DNA of 64,000 bases from Gavia stellata (GCF_030936135.1 NC_082619.1:8125208-8189207), one strand, 5' to 3'; shown: positions 19,325-31,100, counted from the first letter of the stretch. Notes: generated from the letters alone by a model not told the origin. Translations and numbers: made by a program.

Positions 19325-20790
19325 GTGTGTGCACGCTTGGGTGAGCTTGCATGCTAGCGTGCCCCTGCTCCGCGCAGCGCCGGGCACCTGTGTGCACGCA
19401 TCCGTGTGCAGCGGCAGGCGGGCACGGCGCTCTTGCATGCACCGGGTGCGGGTGTGCTCGTTCGGCGTGCTGCGCACGTGCTCCCCGCACGCTTGTGCAT
19501 GTTCCGTGCACGACCTTAGCTGCACGCTTCGTGCATGCTCTTATCACACGCTTTGTGCACGCTCTTTCCACACGCTCCATGCACGCTCCTTCCGCATGCC
19601 CTGTGCGTGCCCTCTGCAAGCGTTGCATGCATGCTCTCTCATGCTCTTTGCAAGCTCGCTGCGTGCTCCATGCATGGCCTATGCAAACGCTGCATGCCTG
19701 CTCTCCTCGCACGCTCTGTGCATGCTTTCTTGCAAGCTTCACGGATGCTCTTTTCTCACACCTCGTGCATGCTCTCCCTGCACGCTCTGTGCAAGCTCTC
19801 TGCAAACACTGCATGAACGCTCTCTCCACACGCTCTCTCCACGCGCTCTGTGCACGTTCTGCACAGACCCTCTCTGCATACTTGTGCTCTCTGCACGCTC
19901 CATGCACACTCGGAGAGCACTCCGGATGCTGGCACGCTTTCTCTGCAAATGCCATGCACAGTCTTATCTGTGCATGCACACTCTGCATGCTCCATGCATG
20001 CTTTCTGCATGCTCCGTGCATGCTCTCTGCACACTCCGTGCACGCGGTCTCCATATGCTCTGTGTGTACTCTCTCCACACAATCCATGCAGATTGTGCTG
20101 CACACTCTCGTTGCACACTGCATGCAGGCTCTCTCTGCACTCTTTATGCACACCCTTGTGCATGCCCTCTTGCACCCTTTGTGCACGCTCTCTCTGCATG
20201 CTCTATGTGCATGCTCCATGCATGCCCTCTTTCATGCTCCGTGCATGCTTTCTCTGCACACTGCATGCATGCCCTCCGGCACGCTCCATAATTGCTCTCT
20301 CTGCACACTGCGTGCACACTCTCTGCACGCTGTCTCTGCATGCTCCGCGCATGCCCTCTTGCATGCTCCGTGCATGCTTTCTCTCTGCATTGTGTGCACG
20401 CTCTCTCTGCACGCTTTCTGCATGCTCTGTGAATGCCGTCTTGCAGGCTCTGTGCATGCTCTGTCTGCGCACTGCATGCATGCTCTCTGCATGCTCCGTG
20501 CACGCCCTCTTGCATGCTCTGTGCACGCTTTCTCTGCATACTGCATGCATGCCCTCTTGCATGTTCCATGACTGTCCTCTCTGAGCAGCGAACTCAAGCT
20601 CTCTCTGTGCGCTTTCTGCATGCTCCATGCGTGCACTCTCTGCACACTGCATACGCGCTCTCTCTGCATGCTCCATGCATGCCTTCTTGCACACTCTCTC
20701 CATGCACTGCGTGCACGCTCTCTCCCGCACGCTCCCAGCAAGCGCCCATGCATTCCGCACGCTCCCTGCACGCTCGTCCCGGCGAGAAAG
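19325..20790 (-). repeat. TGCATGC-rich tandem repeat in HEPACAM 3' UTR
   Basis: About 1.45 kb of interlocking units such as GCATGCTCCGTGCATGCCCT and CTCTCTGCACACTGCATGCA. Dominated by TGCA, GCATGC and ATGCAT palindromes with alternating purine-pyrimidine runs. Long open frames on both strands result from the repeat. Confidence 0.93.
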
Positions 20791-20963
20791 CCATTAAAGC
20801 GACGCCCCAGGAAGGCGGGGGACGGAAGAGGGGAGCTCCGGGTGGGATCAATAGCAAATTAGTGACTTTACGCCCAGCCGAACGATGCCCGGTGGCGGGA
20901 GCGGGGCCGTGCCGGTGTCCCCGCTCGCTTGCCAACACCGAAGCGCGCACGTGTCCCCCCTGC

Positions 20964-22588
20964 TCAGGCGCTGATCTCCACGGCATTGGCCTCCTCCTGC
21001 TCTCGGATGACATGGACTCCGGCAGTCCGCAGCAGCCGTGGGGCGCCGCGGGAACGCGCCGGCGAACCCGGCGGCGACCTGTGCGTCCTCGTCGAGGCGG
21101 GAGAGCGAGCCGGTGAGCGATGGTAGCGACGAGTCGAACGCCCCACCGGTCCTGGCGAACGACCGGCTGCCGGTACCGGCGAGCTGGTGTAACCCGGTTC
21201 AACCGTGCCGCGGGGTTCAGGCGACGAGTCCTCCTCCGCCTCCGGCGAGTCCTGCCAAAAGCCAAGGGTAGATGAGCGTGCGAAGCGTGCGAGACCCGGC
21301 GCCGCGGTGCAAAGCCGGCACGCTACCGGCACGCTACTGGCTGCTCACCTTGTCCTTGAGGATGTACAAGGCCACCGGGTTTTTGCGCTCGTGCTCGCCG
21401 CTCCGCGGAATGCCCTCGGCTGCGTGGAGGCAAGGTGTTGCTTACCACGCCTGCGGTGTTGGCGTTCCCCAACCCGCCGCGCCAGGGCCGGCACTCACCC
21501 TCGTGCTTCAGGCGCTCCTCGTCCTGCTCGGTGTATTCAGAGGCCGGTTGCGTCTCCGCTTGCCGCTTCTCCCTGGGGAAGGCAGAGAGGTGGAGCACAG
21601 TGCTGTGGTGAGGGAGGGATGGGATGGGATGGGATGGGGTGGGACGAATGGGTCAAGGTGGGATGGGATGGGACAGGATGGGACAAGATGGGCTGGGATG
21701 AGGTGGGATGAGATGGGATGGGGTGGAATGGGACAAGATGGGATGGAATGGGACAAGATGGGATGGGATGGGATGAGATGGGATGAGATGGGATGGGATG
21801 GAATGGGACAAGATGGGATGGGATGGGGTGGGGTGGGATGGGATGGGATAGGACGGGATGAGATGGGATGAGATAAGATGGGATGGGATGGGATGGGACG
21901 GGACAGGACGGGACAAGACGGGATGGGATGGGGTGGGGTGGGGTGGGTCAAGATAGTATGGGATGGGATGGGATGGGATGGGATGGGATGGGATGGGATG
22001 GGATGGGATGGGATGACATGGGATGACATGGGATGGGATGGGATGGGATGGGATGGGACGGGACGGGACGGGACGAGACGAGATGAGACGAGATGAGACG
22101 AGATGAGGCGAGATGAGACGAGATGAGACGAGACGAGGCGAGATGAGTCAAGATGGGATGCGATGGGATGCGATGGGATGCGATGGGATGCGATGGGATG
22201 CGATGGGATGCGAGATGAGATGAGATGAGATGAGATGGGTCAAGATGGGATGAGGCAAGATGAGACAAGATGGTGTGGTGTGATATAGTACAGTAGAGTA
22301 TGGTATGAGACGGGGTGAGGTGTGATCTGATGTGATGATGTGATGGGACAGGACAAGATGGGATGAGATGGGACAGGATGGGATAGGACAAGCTGGGATG
22401 GGAGGAGATGAGACGGGACAGGATGGGATGGAACAAGACAGGTTGGGACAAGATGGGACAGGATCAGAGGCTCCCACGTTACCCCCAGCCGTACTTCTTG
22501 GAAGGTTTCCAGCAGGCACAAACTGTCACCAGGGTGACAAGGAGGAAGATGCCGCCCGTGGAGAGGATGATGTAGAGGGAGCTACGTC
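20964..22588 (-). CDS. HEPACAM: HEPACAM transmembrane and cytoplasmic exons
   Basis: Exon 22588-22483 encodes [20 protein letters not shown] then [11 protein letters not shown]. Exons 21572-21499 ([13 protein letters not shown]), 21419-21349 ([19 protein letters not shown]) and 21251-20964 ([10 protein letters not shown] and [19 protein letters not shown]) form the tail. The last exon ends AVEISA-stop as in mammals. Confidence 0.96.
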
Positions 22589-25500
22589 CTGGGGGAGAAG
22601 AGTGAAGGGGGACAACCCCCCCCAAAATTTTAGCTGGGAACATCTGCAAGGGATGGCCAGCCCTGGGGGTGTGGAAGCAGGGAATGGGTGGCTTACGGTA
22701 GACGGTGAGCTTCACGGGGACGCTGCGGCCATGGCTGATGGGGTTCTCCACCAGGCAGCTGTAGACATCATCATCAGCCATGAGGACGCGGGTGATGGTG
22801 AGGATCTTCTGGTCGGGGGAGAGGAGCAGGCGGGAGTCGTTGCTCAGCGGCCGTCCATCCTTCAGCCAGGTGTAGGTGGGCTTGGTGCCATTTTCATGTG
22901 AGCAGTTGAGGGTGAAGAACTCGCTGAGCTCCAGCACCGTTGAGGAGGCCACCAGCACTTGCGGCTTCGAGATGGGGACTGCGGGCGAGTGGGGGAACCA
23001 GGGTGACGCCATGTCTCGGGGGATGGATGGGCCCAGGGAACAGGAAAGGGGACAGCAAAATCCCACCGGGGATATAGCTTGGCTGCATGGGGTGGCTGAA
23101 CCCCAAAACCCACCTCCCAGTTGGAGAAAGCCCTCCCAAAAAGTGGTCAGGGAAGACGTCCCATGGAGAACCCAGTCTCCGCTGGACGTCCTTCTTGTGC
23201 TTACTGTCCACAGTGAGGTTGATGGTCTTCTCGCCGGTGAAGGTGTCATCGGTGATGGACACCTCCACCTCGTAAGCGCCTTCATCGGCCAACTGCAAGG
23301 GGCTGATGAGCAATGAGCCGTTCTCCAGCACCCGGATGCGGTCGCGGTAATCGGGCCGTAGGTTGCCAATGATCTCAGTGCCGATGGACTGGACGACGGT
23401 GACAGGTTTGTCACGCTTCAGCTGCCACTTGACCACCGGCTTGTCGGCGCTGGCGCTGGCGTAGCGCACCGACAGCAGCGCCGCTTTGCCAGCCGTGCCG
23501 CGGACCAGCGGCGTGGGGCTGGTGATGTTCACCCCTGCCAGCAGACCTTGGGGTGGGGAGAGACAGTGGGGCACCGAGTCCGGGCAGGCTGCCTGGTCCT
23601 TTGAGCCTGGAGAAAAATGGGGAACCCCCCTCCCGGAGCAGTGCTGAGCACCCCCAAAATGCTTCACCCCTGCCGGGATGCCCCACCAGCATGCAAGCTG
23701 GCCGTTTGCGTAACCCTTTGCAAAGATGCATGCATCGCCCTGCAAAGTGCATGGGGGGTGGGAACTCTCCTGCACCCAGGTCAATGCAACGCTTTGCAAA
23801 AATGCATGCATCACCCCCCAAAATTGCATGGGGGGTGGGAGCGCTCTTGCAGCCGAGTCAATGCAATGTTTTGCAAAAATGCATGCATTGCTCCAAAAAC
23901 TGCATCGGGGGTGAGAGCGCTCCTGTGTCCACGTTGATGCAACCCTTTGCAAAAGGCATGCATGACCCCCAAAAAGTGCATGGGGGGCTGCGAGTGCTCC
24001 TGCAGCCAGGTTGATGCAACCCGCCCTCTGCAAAAATGCATTCATCACCCCCAAAAATGCATGAGGGGTGTGAGACCTCCTGTTGCTGGGTTGATGCAAT
24101 GCTCTGCAAAAATGCATGCATTGCCCTCCAAAATGTGCATGGGGGCAGGAGCTCTCCTGCAGCTGGGCCGATGCAACCCTTTGCAACAATGCACGCATCA
24201 TCCCAAAAAAATGCACGGGGGGTGGGAGCCCTCCTGTGGCCAGGTCGATGCAATGCTTTGCAAAAATGCATGCATTGCCCCCAGAAGCTGCGCTGCTGCA
24301 GCCAGGTTGACGCAACTCTCTGCAAAGACGCATGCATCACCCCCCAAAATTGCATAGGGGGGGTGAGAGCCCTCCTGCACCCAGGTCAACGCAACGCTTT
24401 GCAAAGATGCACGCGTCACCCCAAAACTGCATCAGGGGTGGGAGTGCTCCTGCGTCCGGGTTGATGCAACCCTTTGCAAAATACATGCATGCATCTCCCC
24501 CCAAAATTGCATGGGGGGGTGAGAGGCCTCCCCTGCCTGCGTCAACGCAATGCTTTGCAAAGATGCGTGCATTGCCCCCCAAAATGGGGGGGGGGGGATG
24601 GATCTTTGCATCCCACCCCCAGCGCCGTTGGAAGTTCTGGTCCAGCCAAACATCCCCCCCCCAAGATGCAAAACTGCATCACGGGGGTCGGCGCACGTGC
24701 ATTGCTCCTCATCGCTGGTTTTAAGCCAAAAAGGGCAGGGAAAAAGTGGAAAAACATGTTTTTTTGGGGGGGGACCCCCAAAACAGCCTCTCTCCCCAAA
24801 ACACCGTAGCCTCATCCCTCCCCCTTGCCAGCCTAGGGGTTCCAGCGGTGAACCCCCATCCCGATGCCGTCATCCGACGGCGAACAAACCCCATATTGAA
24901 GAGGGGGGGAGAGTGGGAAAACCAGCTGGGGAGGGCGAAGCGGGAGCAAGAAAGGCTTTAAACAAGCCCGAAAAGTCATGGGACCTATTGGTATGCAGCG
25001 TCCGTCCGTCCGTCCTCCCCAGCAGTGCAGCGCTCAGCCCCGAAAACATGCCCTGACCCGAAAGATTTAGGGGACCCCCACAGGGAAAACCCAGGCACGG
25101 GATGGGGATGCGGCTTTTAATGCACCCTTGCACCCAGTGCACCCCCGAATCACCGCTTTTTAAACGTTTCTTCCCTTTTTTAACCCAATTGCTAATTTTT
25201 TTCTCCGCTCCGGGTAATAAATGTGGGGGTTAATTAATAAATCAGGCAATATTCCCGTCTTCCACAGCATCCCTGGCTTAGGGATGGAGACGTCCCACCC
25301 TTCCTGGCTGGCTCTTGTTGAAAAGACCCCCAAAAATCCTCATTTTCCCACAATTTCATGGACTAAATCCCTATTTCTTTGGAAAAAACCACAGCAGCAT
25401 TTTTGGGGTGCCCTGGCTGCAACCCAGGCGCTTTTTTGGGGTGCAAATCAAAGCCGGTGGTGTGCAAAACCGACTCGCTTTGCTTTGCATCCTTGGCTCA

Positions 25501-26177
25501 TCCGGAGGGAAATGGGGCCTCCCCGGGGCTGGTTTTGGGTCCGAACTATGGTAAAATGGTGCAAAATTGTTGCAGGTGATTTTCCGCATTGCCGGACCCG
25601 GGATGGGGTTGTTTGGGGCTCAGCGAACCCCAAAATGTGGGTGTTTAGGAAATAAATGGCGGATGCAACCGGGGTTGCAGCGGGATGGGGCGAACAGGAG
25701 CGAACCTAGAAATGGGGTGAAAAACGGGCTTTTTGGGAAAGCTGAAGGATGGGTAAGAAAAGAGAGTTGGGGATGCTGAAAAACGGGGAAAAAAAGGGGG
25801 TTTGGGGAAGCCGAAAAGCTGGGGAGAAGCTTGGTGCCGGATCCACCCCCCCAGCAGGACCCGCTTGGCTCCGGAAAAGTGTTTTTCCCAGTTTTTATCC
25901 ACAATTTTCCCCCCTTTTTTCTTCTCCCAAGCGGAGGGGATGCTTGATGGGGCAGCACCCTCCCTCCCAGACCCCCTCTTCATGGGGTACCACCACCCTC
26001 CTCACCCCCTCGCACCGCACCCTCCATCCAGATACCCCCCAAAACTCATGGAAAAATAGGAAAACCCATGGAAAAATAGGAAAACCCCCTACCTGCGTGC
26101 AGCGCCAGGAGCCAGGTCACCGGCAGCAAGCAGGGGGGAACGGGGTGGCCCCGCGGGACGGTCGGCGCTCCCCACAT
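20964..26177 (-). CDS. HEPACAM: HEPACAM (GlialCAM), hepatic and glial cell adhesion molecule
   Basis: Type I Ig-superfamily adhesion protein; in glia it anchors MLC1 and ClC-2 at cell junctions. Exons in transcript order: 26177-26093, 23546-23205, 22978-22697, 22588-22483, 21572-21499, 21419-21349, 21251-20964, all GT/AG and in phase, giving 415 residues (human 416). Order: signal peptide, V-type Ig ([38 protein letters not shown]), C2-type Ig ([40 protein letters not shown]), membrane helix and an RS-rich tail ending [21 protein letters not shown]. Near-identity to human across both Ig domains makes this secure. The first ATG with a downstream hydrophobic segment was taken as the start; the N-terminal 20 residues are diverged. 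Confidence 0.96.
21605..22465 (-). repeat. GGGATG-type satellite array in HEPACAM intron
   Basis: Array of GGGAT/GGATG pentamers; 21956-22016 is nearly pure. Blocks of GACGGGACGG, GAGATGAGACGA and GATGCGATGG follow. On the HEPACAM sense strand it reads CATCC(C), like the ROBO3 arrays at 0.8-3.2 kb. Confidence 0.95.
22697..23546 (-). CDS. HEPACAM: HEPACAM Ig V-type and C2-type exons
   Basis: Exon 23546-23205 holds the complete first Ig domain ([35 protein letters not shown]). Exon 22978-22697 holds the second ([40 protein letters not shown]). NGT, NDS, NGS and NLT sequons are conserved glycosylation sites. The intron between them is ordinary 226-base sequence. Confidence 0.97.
23690..24600 (-). 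repeat. ~80-base tandem repeat in HEPACAM intron 1
   Basis: About eleven copies of an 80-85 base unit containing TTTGCAAAAATGCATGCAT, CACCCCCCAAAATTGCATGG and GGGAGCGCTCCTGCAGCCAG. TTTGCAAA and ATGCAT palindromes recur in every copy. Confidence 0.93.
24601..26092 (-). other. HEPACAM intron 1, right part
   Basis: About 1.5 kb without tandem array or recognisable gene; contains homopolymer-rich (GGGGTTTT, CCCCAAAA) sequence only. Confidence 0.6.
26093..26177 (-). CDS. HEPACAM: HEPACAM first coding exon, signal peptide
   Basis: [15 protein letters not shown] then the hydrophobic [14 protein letters not shown], ending in phase 1 at a GTAGGG donor. It joins [11 protein letters not shown] in the next exon, equivalent to human PLEGVNITSP. 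Ends match, but the N-terminal residues are unlike human, so the exact start is inferred. Confidence 0.8.
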
Positions 26178-26899
26178 TTCGGGCAGGCTCGCCCCCCGAA
26201 TCGCTCCGCTTCCCCACTCCGGGCACGTCCCTCGGCGCTCCCGGCTTGGCGTGCGGCCCGGCTAATTTATTTCTTTTTTCCCTTTTTTTTTTTTTTGTTC
26301 TTTCCTTGCTCAATAGAGCCCTGTGTCCTGGCGGCTTTCGCCTCCCCGGCGGCCTCGAGCTGACATTTATTTGGGGCAAAACCACTCAGATTTGCAATTT
26401 TCAAACCCCCCCCCCCATTACAACCCCCCCATTCCCATGTTTTCCCCATCCCGGGGAGATGCTCGAGGTCGGGGGCATCACCCTACCGAGCCTGGCTAAG
26501 GTTTGCCATCCCCTCCACGGACAATCCCATGGGATCTGGGGCTCTGAGCATCCTGAAAATTGGGGTTTTTTTTTTGGGGGGGCGTTTTGCAAAGCTGGCC
26601 CCCCCCAATAAGGCTCCCCACCCCCTTTTTTTTTCTCTTCCCAGGCTTTAAAGCGAAGCTGAGGCCGTATCCAGGCTTCGTTCCAGCTCCGGTGCCAATT
26701 AGCGCTGGTTCCCCGGGGAATGGCTGAATAGGGCAGCGGGGATGCGGGGCAGGATGCCCGGAGCCGCTTCCCACCCCAGTGCTGAGACCTGCCAAGCTCA
26801 TCACCCCAGTGAGCCACTGCCCACCCCCCGAAGAGGCTCCCCAGCCCCGAAACGGGGGTCGAGGCCTCCGGCACCCTGTCCCAGCGGGATGGAGATGCT

Positions 26900-28140
26900 T
26901 TGGGGGAGATTTTTTTTTTTTTTTGGGGGGGGGGGATGCTATGGGGAGGTGTTTAGGGGGGGACTTTTTGGGAGGACGCTATAGGGGGAGGCTATAAGGA
27001 GGGATTTGGGGGATGCTATGGGGGGATGCCTTGAGGGATTTCGGGGGGGAGCATTAAGGGGGGGTAGTATAGGGGGTGGGGGAGATGTTTTGGGGTGATG
27101 CTATAGGGAGATGCCATGGGGGGGGGGTCTTGTGGGGGGGGCACCGCAGGGGGATGTTATAAGAAGATATTTTAGGGGAGTTCAGGGACGCTGTGGGGGA
27201 TACTTTAGGGATATTTTGGGGGGGGGTGTTTCAGGGATGCTGGGGGGGTTGTTTCGGGGACGCGCTGGAGGGGAGGCACAGCAGTCACCGCCCCCCCGCC
27301 CTCTCACGCCGGCGGCGGGACGCGAACCCGCGGCCCCGAGGACAGCAGCGGGGGGCGGGACAGGGAGGGGCTGGAGCGAGGCGGGGGCGGAGCCGGAGGC
27401 GGGGCCAGAGGGCAGCCGGGGCGGGGCCGGGGGCGGGGCCGGGGGGGCGGAAGTGGCGCCGGGATTCAAAGCGTCGGTTGAGGCGGAAGTGGCGGTTGGT
27501 GGGGCCGGGGGGGGGTGAAGGGCATTTTGGGGGTCAGGGGAGGGGGGTATGAGGGGTGGGGGGGGGCCCAGGGGGTGCTCAGGGCTTGCGGGGGTCGGGG
27601 GAGGGAGGTGTGAGGGTTGGGGGGGGCCCAGGGGGTGAGGGAGGGCCCAGGGGGTGAGGGAGGGCCCGGGCTGAGGGGGCCCAGGGGTTGGGGGGGGGGT
27701 GGCCACGGCCTGGTGGGGGTGGGGGGGTGTGTGTTATGGGAAGATGAAGGTGCAGGGGTTATTATGGGATGCCCAAGGAGTGAGGGAATTGGGGGGAGGT
27801 ATGTGGTAAGGGGAGGGGGGGTGCCTGGTGGGTGAGGGGAGCGTGGGGGGGCCACAGTGGGCTGTCCAGGGGGTGGGGGCTGATAGGGATGGGGAGATGG
27901 GGGTGGTTTGGGGTGCGGGGGGGTGCATGGGGGTACTCAGCCGTGAGGGGTTGGGGGTCCCCAGTCAGTATGGGGACGTGGGGGGTGCCCTGGGGGTGAA
28001 TAACCGCGGTGGGGGGGGTATAGTGGTGTGGGGGAGCAGTGGGGTGCACTGTGGCTGAGGGGGGGTGGGCACAGGGGGCAGGTTGGGGGGCTATGGGTGC
28101 AGGTCAGGGTGCCTGGTGTGTGTGGGGGGTACGCTCACCT
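26900..28140. repeat. G-run-rich low-complexity interval
   Basis: Two G-rich blocks (26915-27260 and 27500-28140) with many runs of 5-10 G on the + strand (for example GGGGGGATGCTATGGGGAGG), flanking a CpG-rich core. No stable tandem unit is apparent. Strong G-quadruplex potential upstream of CCDC15 and behind the HEPACAM start. Confidence 0.8.
27270..27520 (+). promoter_or_regulatory. CCDC15: CpG-rich promoter core, probably CCDC15
   Basis: Dense CpG with repeated GC boxes (GGGGCGGGGCC at 27420-27441) and two identical ETS/GABP-type sites, CGGAAGTGGCG at 27448 and 27484, 36 bases apart. No TATA box. Located 0.7 kb before the CCDC15 coding start and 1.1 kb behind the HEPACAM start. The transcription start and noncoding first exon are inferred, since the coding exon begins with a splice acceptor at 28159. 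Confidence 0.6.
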
Positions 28141-28183
28141 CCTTCTCCCTCTTCCCCAGGGCCGAACCCAGCGCTGGGCCGGG

Positions 28184-31100
28184 ATGTTGCCACCCTCGAA
28201 GGAACGGCCCCGGAGAGCCGGGGAGCAGCTGGGTGGGCGTCAGGAGAGACCCCCGCCCCAGAGCTGGCGGGTGCTGGCTGAGAGGAACCAGACCGTGGCC
28301 CCCGTGGGCGTCTGGGTGGAAAGCGCCCCGGGGGAGCCAGAGGAGAGCCTGGCCTTCGTGAGTGCTGCCGCAGAGGGTCCCGGGCTCCCTCCGGGCTTAC
28401 GGGTCTTGCCAGGGATGTCTCCAACGCCCCCCCCAGTTGTGCCAGTAAACCCCGCGGGGGCAGTCGGAGCTGAAAACAAGCTTTTTCTCCGTTTGAAGGC
28501 AGCCAGGAACACTGCTCCTAAAAAGAATAGTTTATTTTAATGATTTTTCATAGGGACAAAAGCCACTGTGGTGTTCGCGTAGCCTGGCGTCCCGTTTACA
28601 CAAGGCCTGAGTTGATTCCCCTCAAATAAGCTGCGTTTTTTTACAGAATCACAGAATCATTAAGGTTGGAAAAGACCTGTAAGATCATCAAGTCCAACTA
28701 GGAGAAACGCGTCGGTTTTAAAAATCAGTCAGGTGCGGAATCCAGGCAACGCTCTAATCAGTTGCTGTTTATTACTTAATTCTTTGTAGTGTGCGCTCTG
28801 CACTTTTAATTTTAACCGGATCTATAGATTTTTAACATTTTTCTAGAAGGTGCCTTCCAGCGTAGGTAGCACAGCTAAGACTTAGAAGGTTTGTGCCCCC
28901 CTCCACGTGAGTTTTTTCTTGCTATTCCCAGATTTTCCTGGTTTGGAGCTCCACACCGTTGCTTTGAATTTGAGGTGCCCGTGCCGTACCCGGCTGCCCT
29001 GTGTCGATGCTGCTCTTTGCCTTCCTCTTCATCCGTAAGGGGTGTCAGTGAACCGAGATTTTAACCCATGTTGCTGATTTAAAAAAAAAAAAAGTATTAA
29101 ATAAGCTGAATGTTTCAGGGTCTGGAGCCAATCTCCGCTGTACCCCATTAGAAACACTTAAGAAAATCTTTACCGATGCTCATCTCAGGGATTTCTGCTT
29201 TGAGGGTTATTATAAGAGGACTAAAAGTGCATTAAATATAGGATGATGAGTTCAGTCCCCTGTAATTAATGTCTAAATGTTACAGAAGCTCCTGCCCTTC
29301 TGAGATGATTTATTTCTATATTGTAATTTAAATCCTGAAAGGCTGAGATAATATATGGAAATGAATCATCTCCATATTCCACATAACTTCCATCTCGGCA
29401 CCGTGAAACTTCTGGGGGAGCCGGAATTGACTGCTTCAGGGGGCCTGGGTGCTGCCGGTCTTCCACCCCAGCACAGGAGCTTTCAGGTGCCTTCAGGTGT
29501 GGATGAAGGTGCGCAGGGTTATTGGAGCTTATTTAATACACTTTTATACCCCAGCAGATCATATTAAATATATATATATATAAAAATGCCTCCTGCATCA
29601 GAATTGCTAATGAGGTTGCTAACGGGGAGTGGAGCCAGCTCTCGATGGCACTGTTTCGTGTAGCTCTGGCTTGGTTTCATCGTTAACAGTGCGGATTTCT
29701 CCCCGTCTCCGTGCTTTGTTCGGTTGTGCTGACCTTGCTTTGCTGCTGGTGATGTTCCTGGCAGTCGGCGGGATGTACGGAGCGTCCGACCCAGCATTTA
29801 CTAAGTTGATTTGCAGACTCGCCCCTTTCCTCCGCTCCTTCAGACTCTGATTTTTCGTGCTTTAGGCCGTGTTACGGTGGCAGCCAGGAGAGCAATACCG
29901 GTTTTCTTTAAACCGTGGTAGTATCAGCAGAATTGTTTGGCATGACTTCAAGTGAGAACCTCAAAAAAACCTCAAACCCTGATATTTTTTTTTTAGGTCA
30001 TTGCTTTTAATCTTTTGCTTCAGATGGTAGAAATGTTCTTGGAGCCGTAGCCCTGCCTGTGCTGTGCTCTGCAAACTGCTTCTCTGATACGCTTCCAGCC
30101 TTGCTCTTGCAGAGCGTTAATGGGATCAGAGGCCGGCCTGTTCCTTTCGGATCCGAGCTTTGAGTATTTGAGCATCCCTTCGTGGTCGCTGTATGAGGCT
30201 GCCTTCTTTTTTTTTCTGTGTGTGTTGCAGGCAGTTAAAGGAGGAGGTGTGCGCGCTCCATGTCTGGCTGGCTAGATTCAATCCGAGCTTAAAATAATTC
30301 AATAGGCGTTGTCCAAGCTGTTACTGCACACATTTTGAAACAAAACATCATTATGTTTGCTCTGGGTGCTGCTTGCCTGCCTCGTAGATGCAGGTGTGGG
30401 AAGGGAGGATGGAATACAAGTCGCTGTAATGTTGCGATGTCACAAAACTCACGTAAAATCTGCTTTCGCCTCTTGCAGGCTTCAGCGTTTCAGGTGGAGG
30501 AGGAGCTGAAGGAGCAGCAACGGGAGAAGGCAGCCAGCCTGAAGCGTTTCCAGGGAGAGGTGAAGCAGCGGGTGAACCAGCAGGTCAGGATGCGAAGAAA
30601 GCAGCAGCTGCAGAAGTCCTATGAAGCGGTAAGCAGATCTCCGTCCCTGCCTCGCCAGGAGTCTTGCCGGAGAAACTCCTCTGAAACCAGTGTAAATTGG
30701 AAAAAAAAAACACTAGACCTCAAGTCAAGGTGTTAATAAGAAAAAAAGAGGAAAGTCGTGGTGACGGCAGACTCTGTGGCCACAAACGGTGTCCCCTCAA
30801 GCGAGGTCAGCGTGACACCTTGGCTCGCTCTGGCGCTTAAGGTGCTTTAAGCCCTTTGCCTCCCTGCGGAAAGGTCGCTGGCTCTCTCGGGCAGCAGCAG
30901 AACAGAGTCCCGGTGCCCTGTGCAGAATTGCACGGAGTTAAAAAATAGCCAGGCCAGAGTTGTGAATGACGTGGATGTCTCCTGGTTGAGCTTTAAACTA
31001 AGCAGCTCATTTCTGCTATCCCTTTTCCAGGGCAGTCAAATAGTTCGCAAGCAACACTTAGACGTTGTCTCCACATTCCCGTTTCCCCCGTGGGCTTGTT

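Larger units (their letters stand above)
19015..20963 (-). other. HEPACAM: HEPACAM 3' UTR (inferred)
   Basis: The first minus-strand AATAAA after the stop is at 19033-19038, so the UTR probably spans about 1.9 kb, close to the long UTR of human HEPACAM. It contains the whole TGCATGC-rich array. Extent inferred from the signal only. Confidence 0.5.

Noticed and set aside
18858-20571. Cys/His/Ala-rich open frames of 477 and 406 codons (+) and 318 codons (-)
   Set aside because: Produced by the TGCATGC array in the HEPACAM 3' UTR; no domain, no splice context, and open on both strands.
19015-20963. HEPN1, known within the human HEPACAM 3' UTR
   Set aside because: No frame in this interval resembles it; the region is mostly tandem repeat.
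21605-22465. GGGATG repeats as interstitial telomere sequence
   Set aside because: The unit is GGGAT/GGATG, not TTAGGG; no TTAGGG run was seen.
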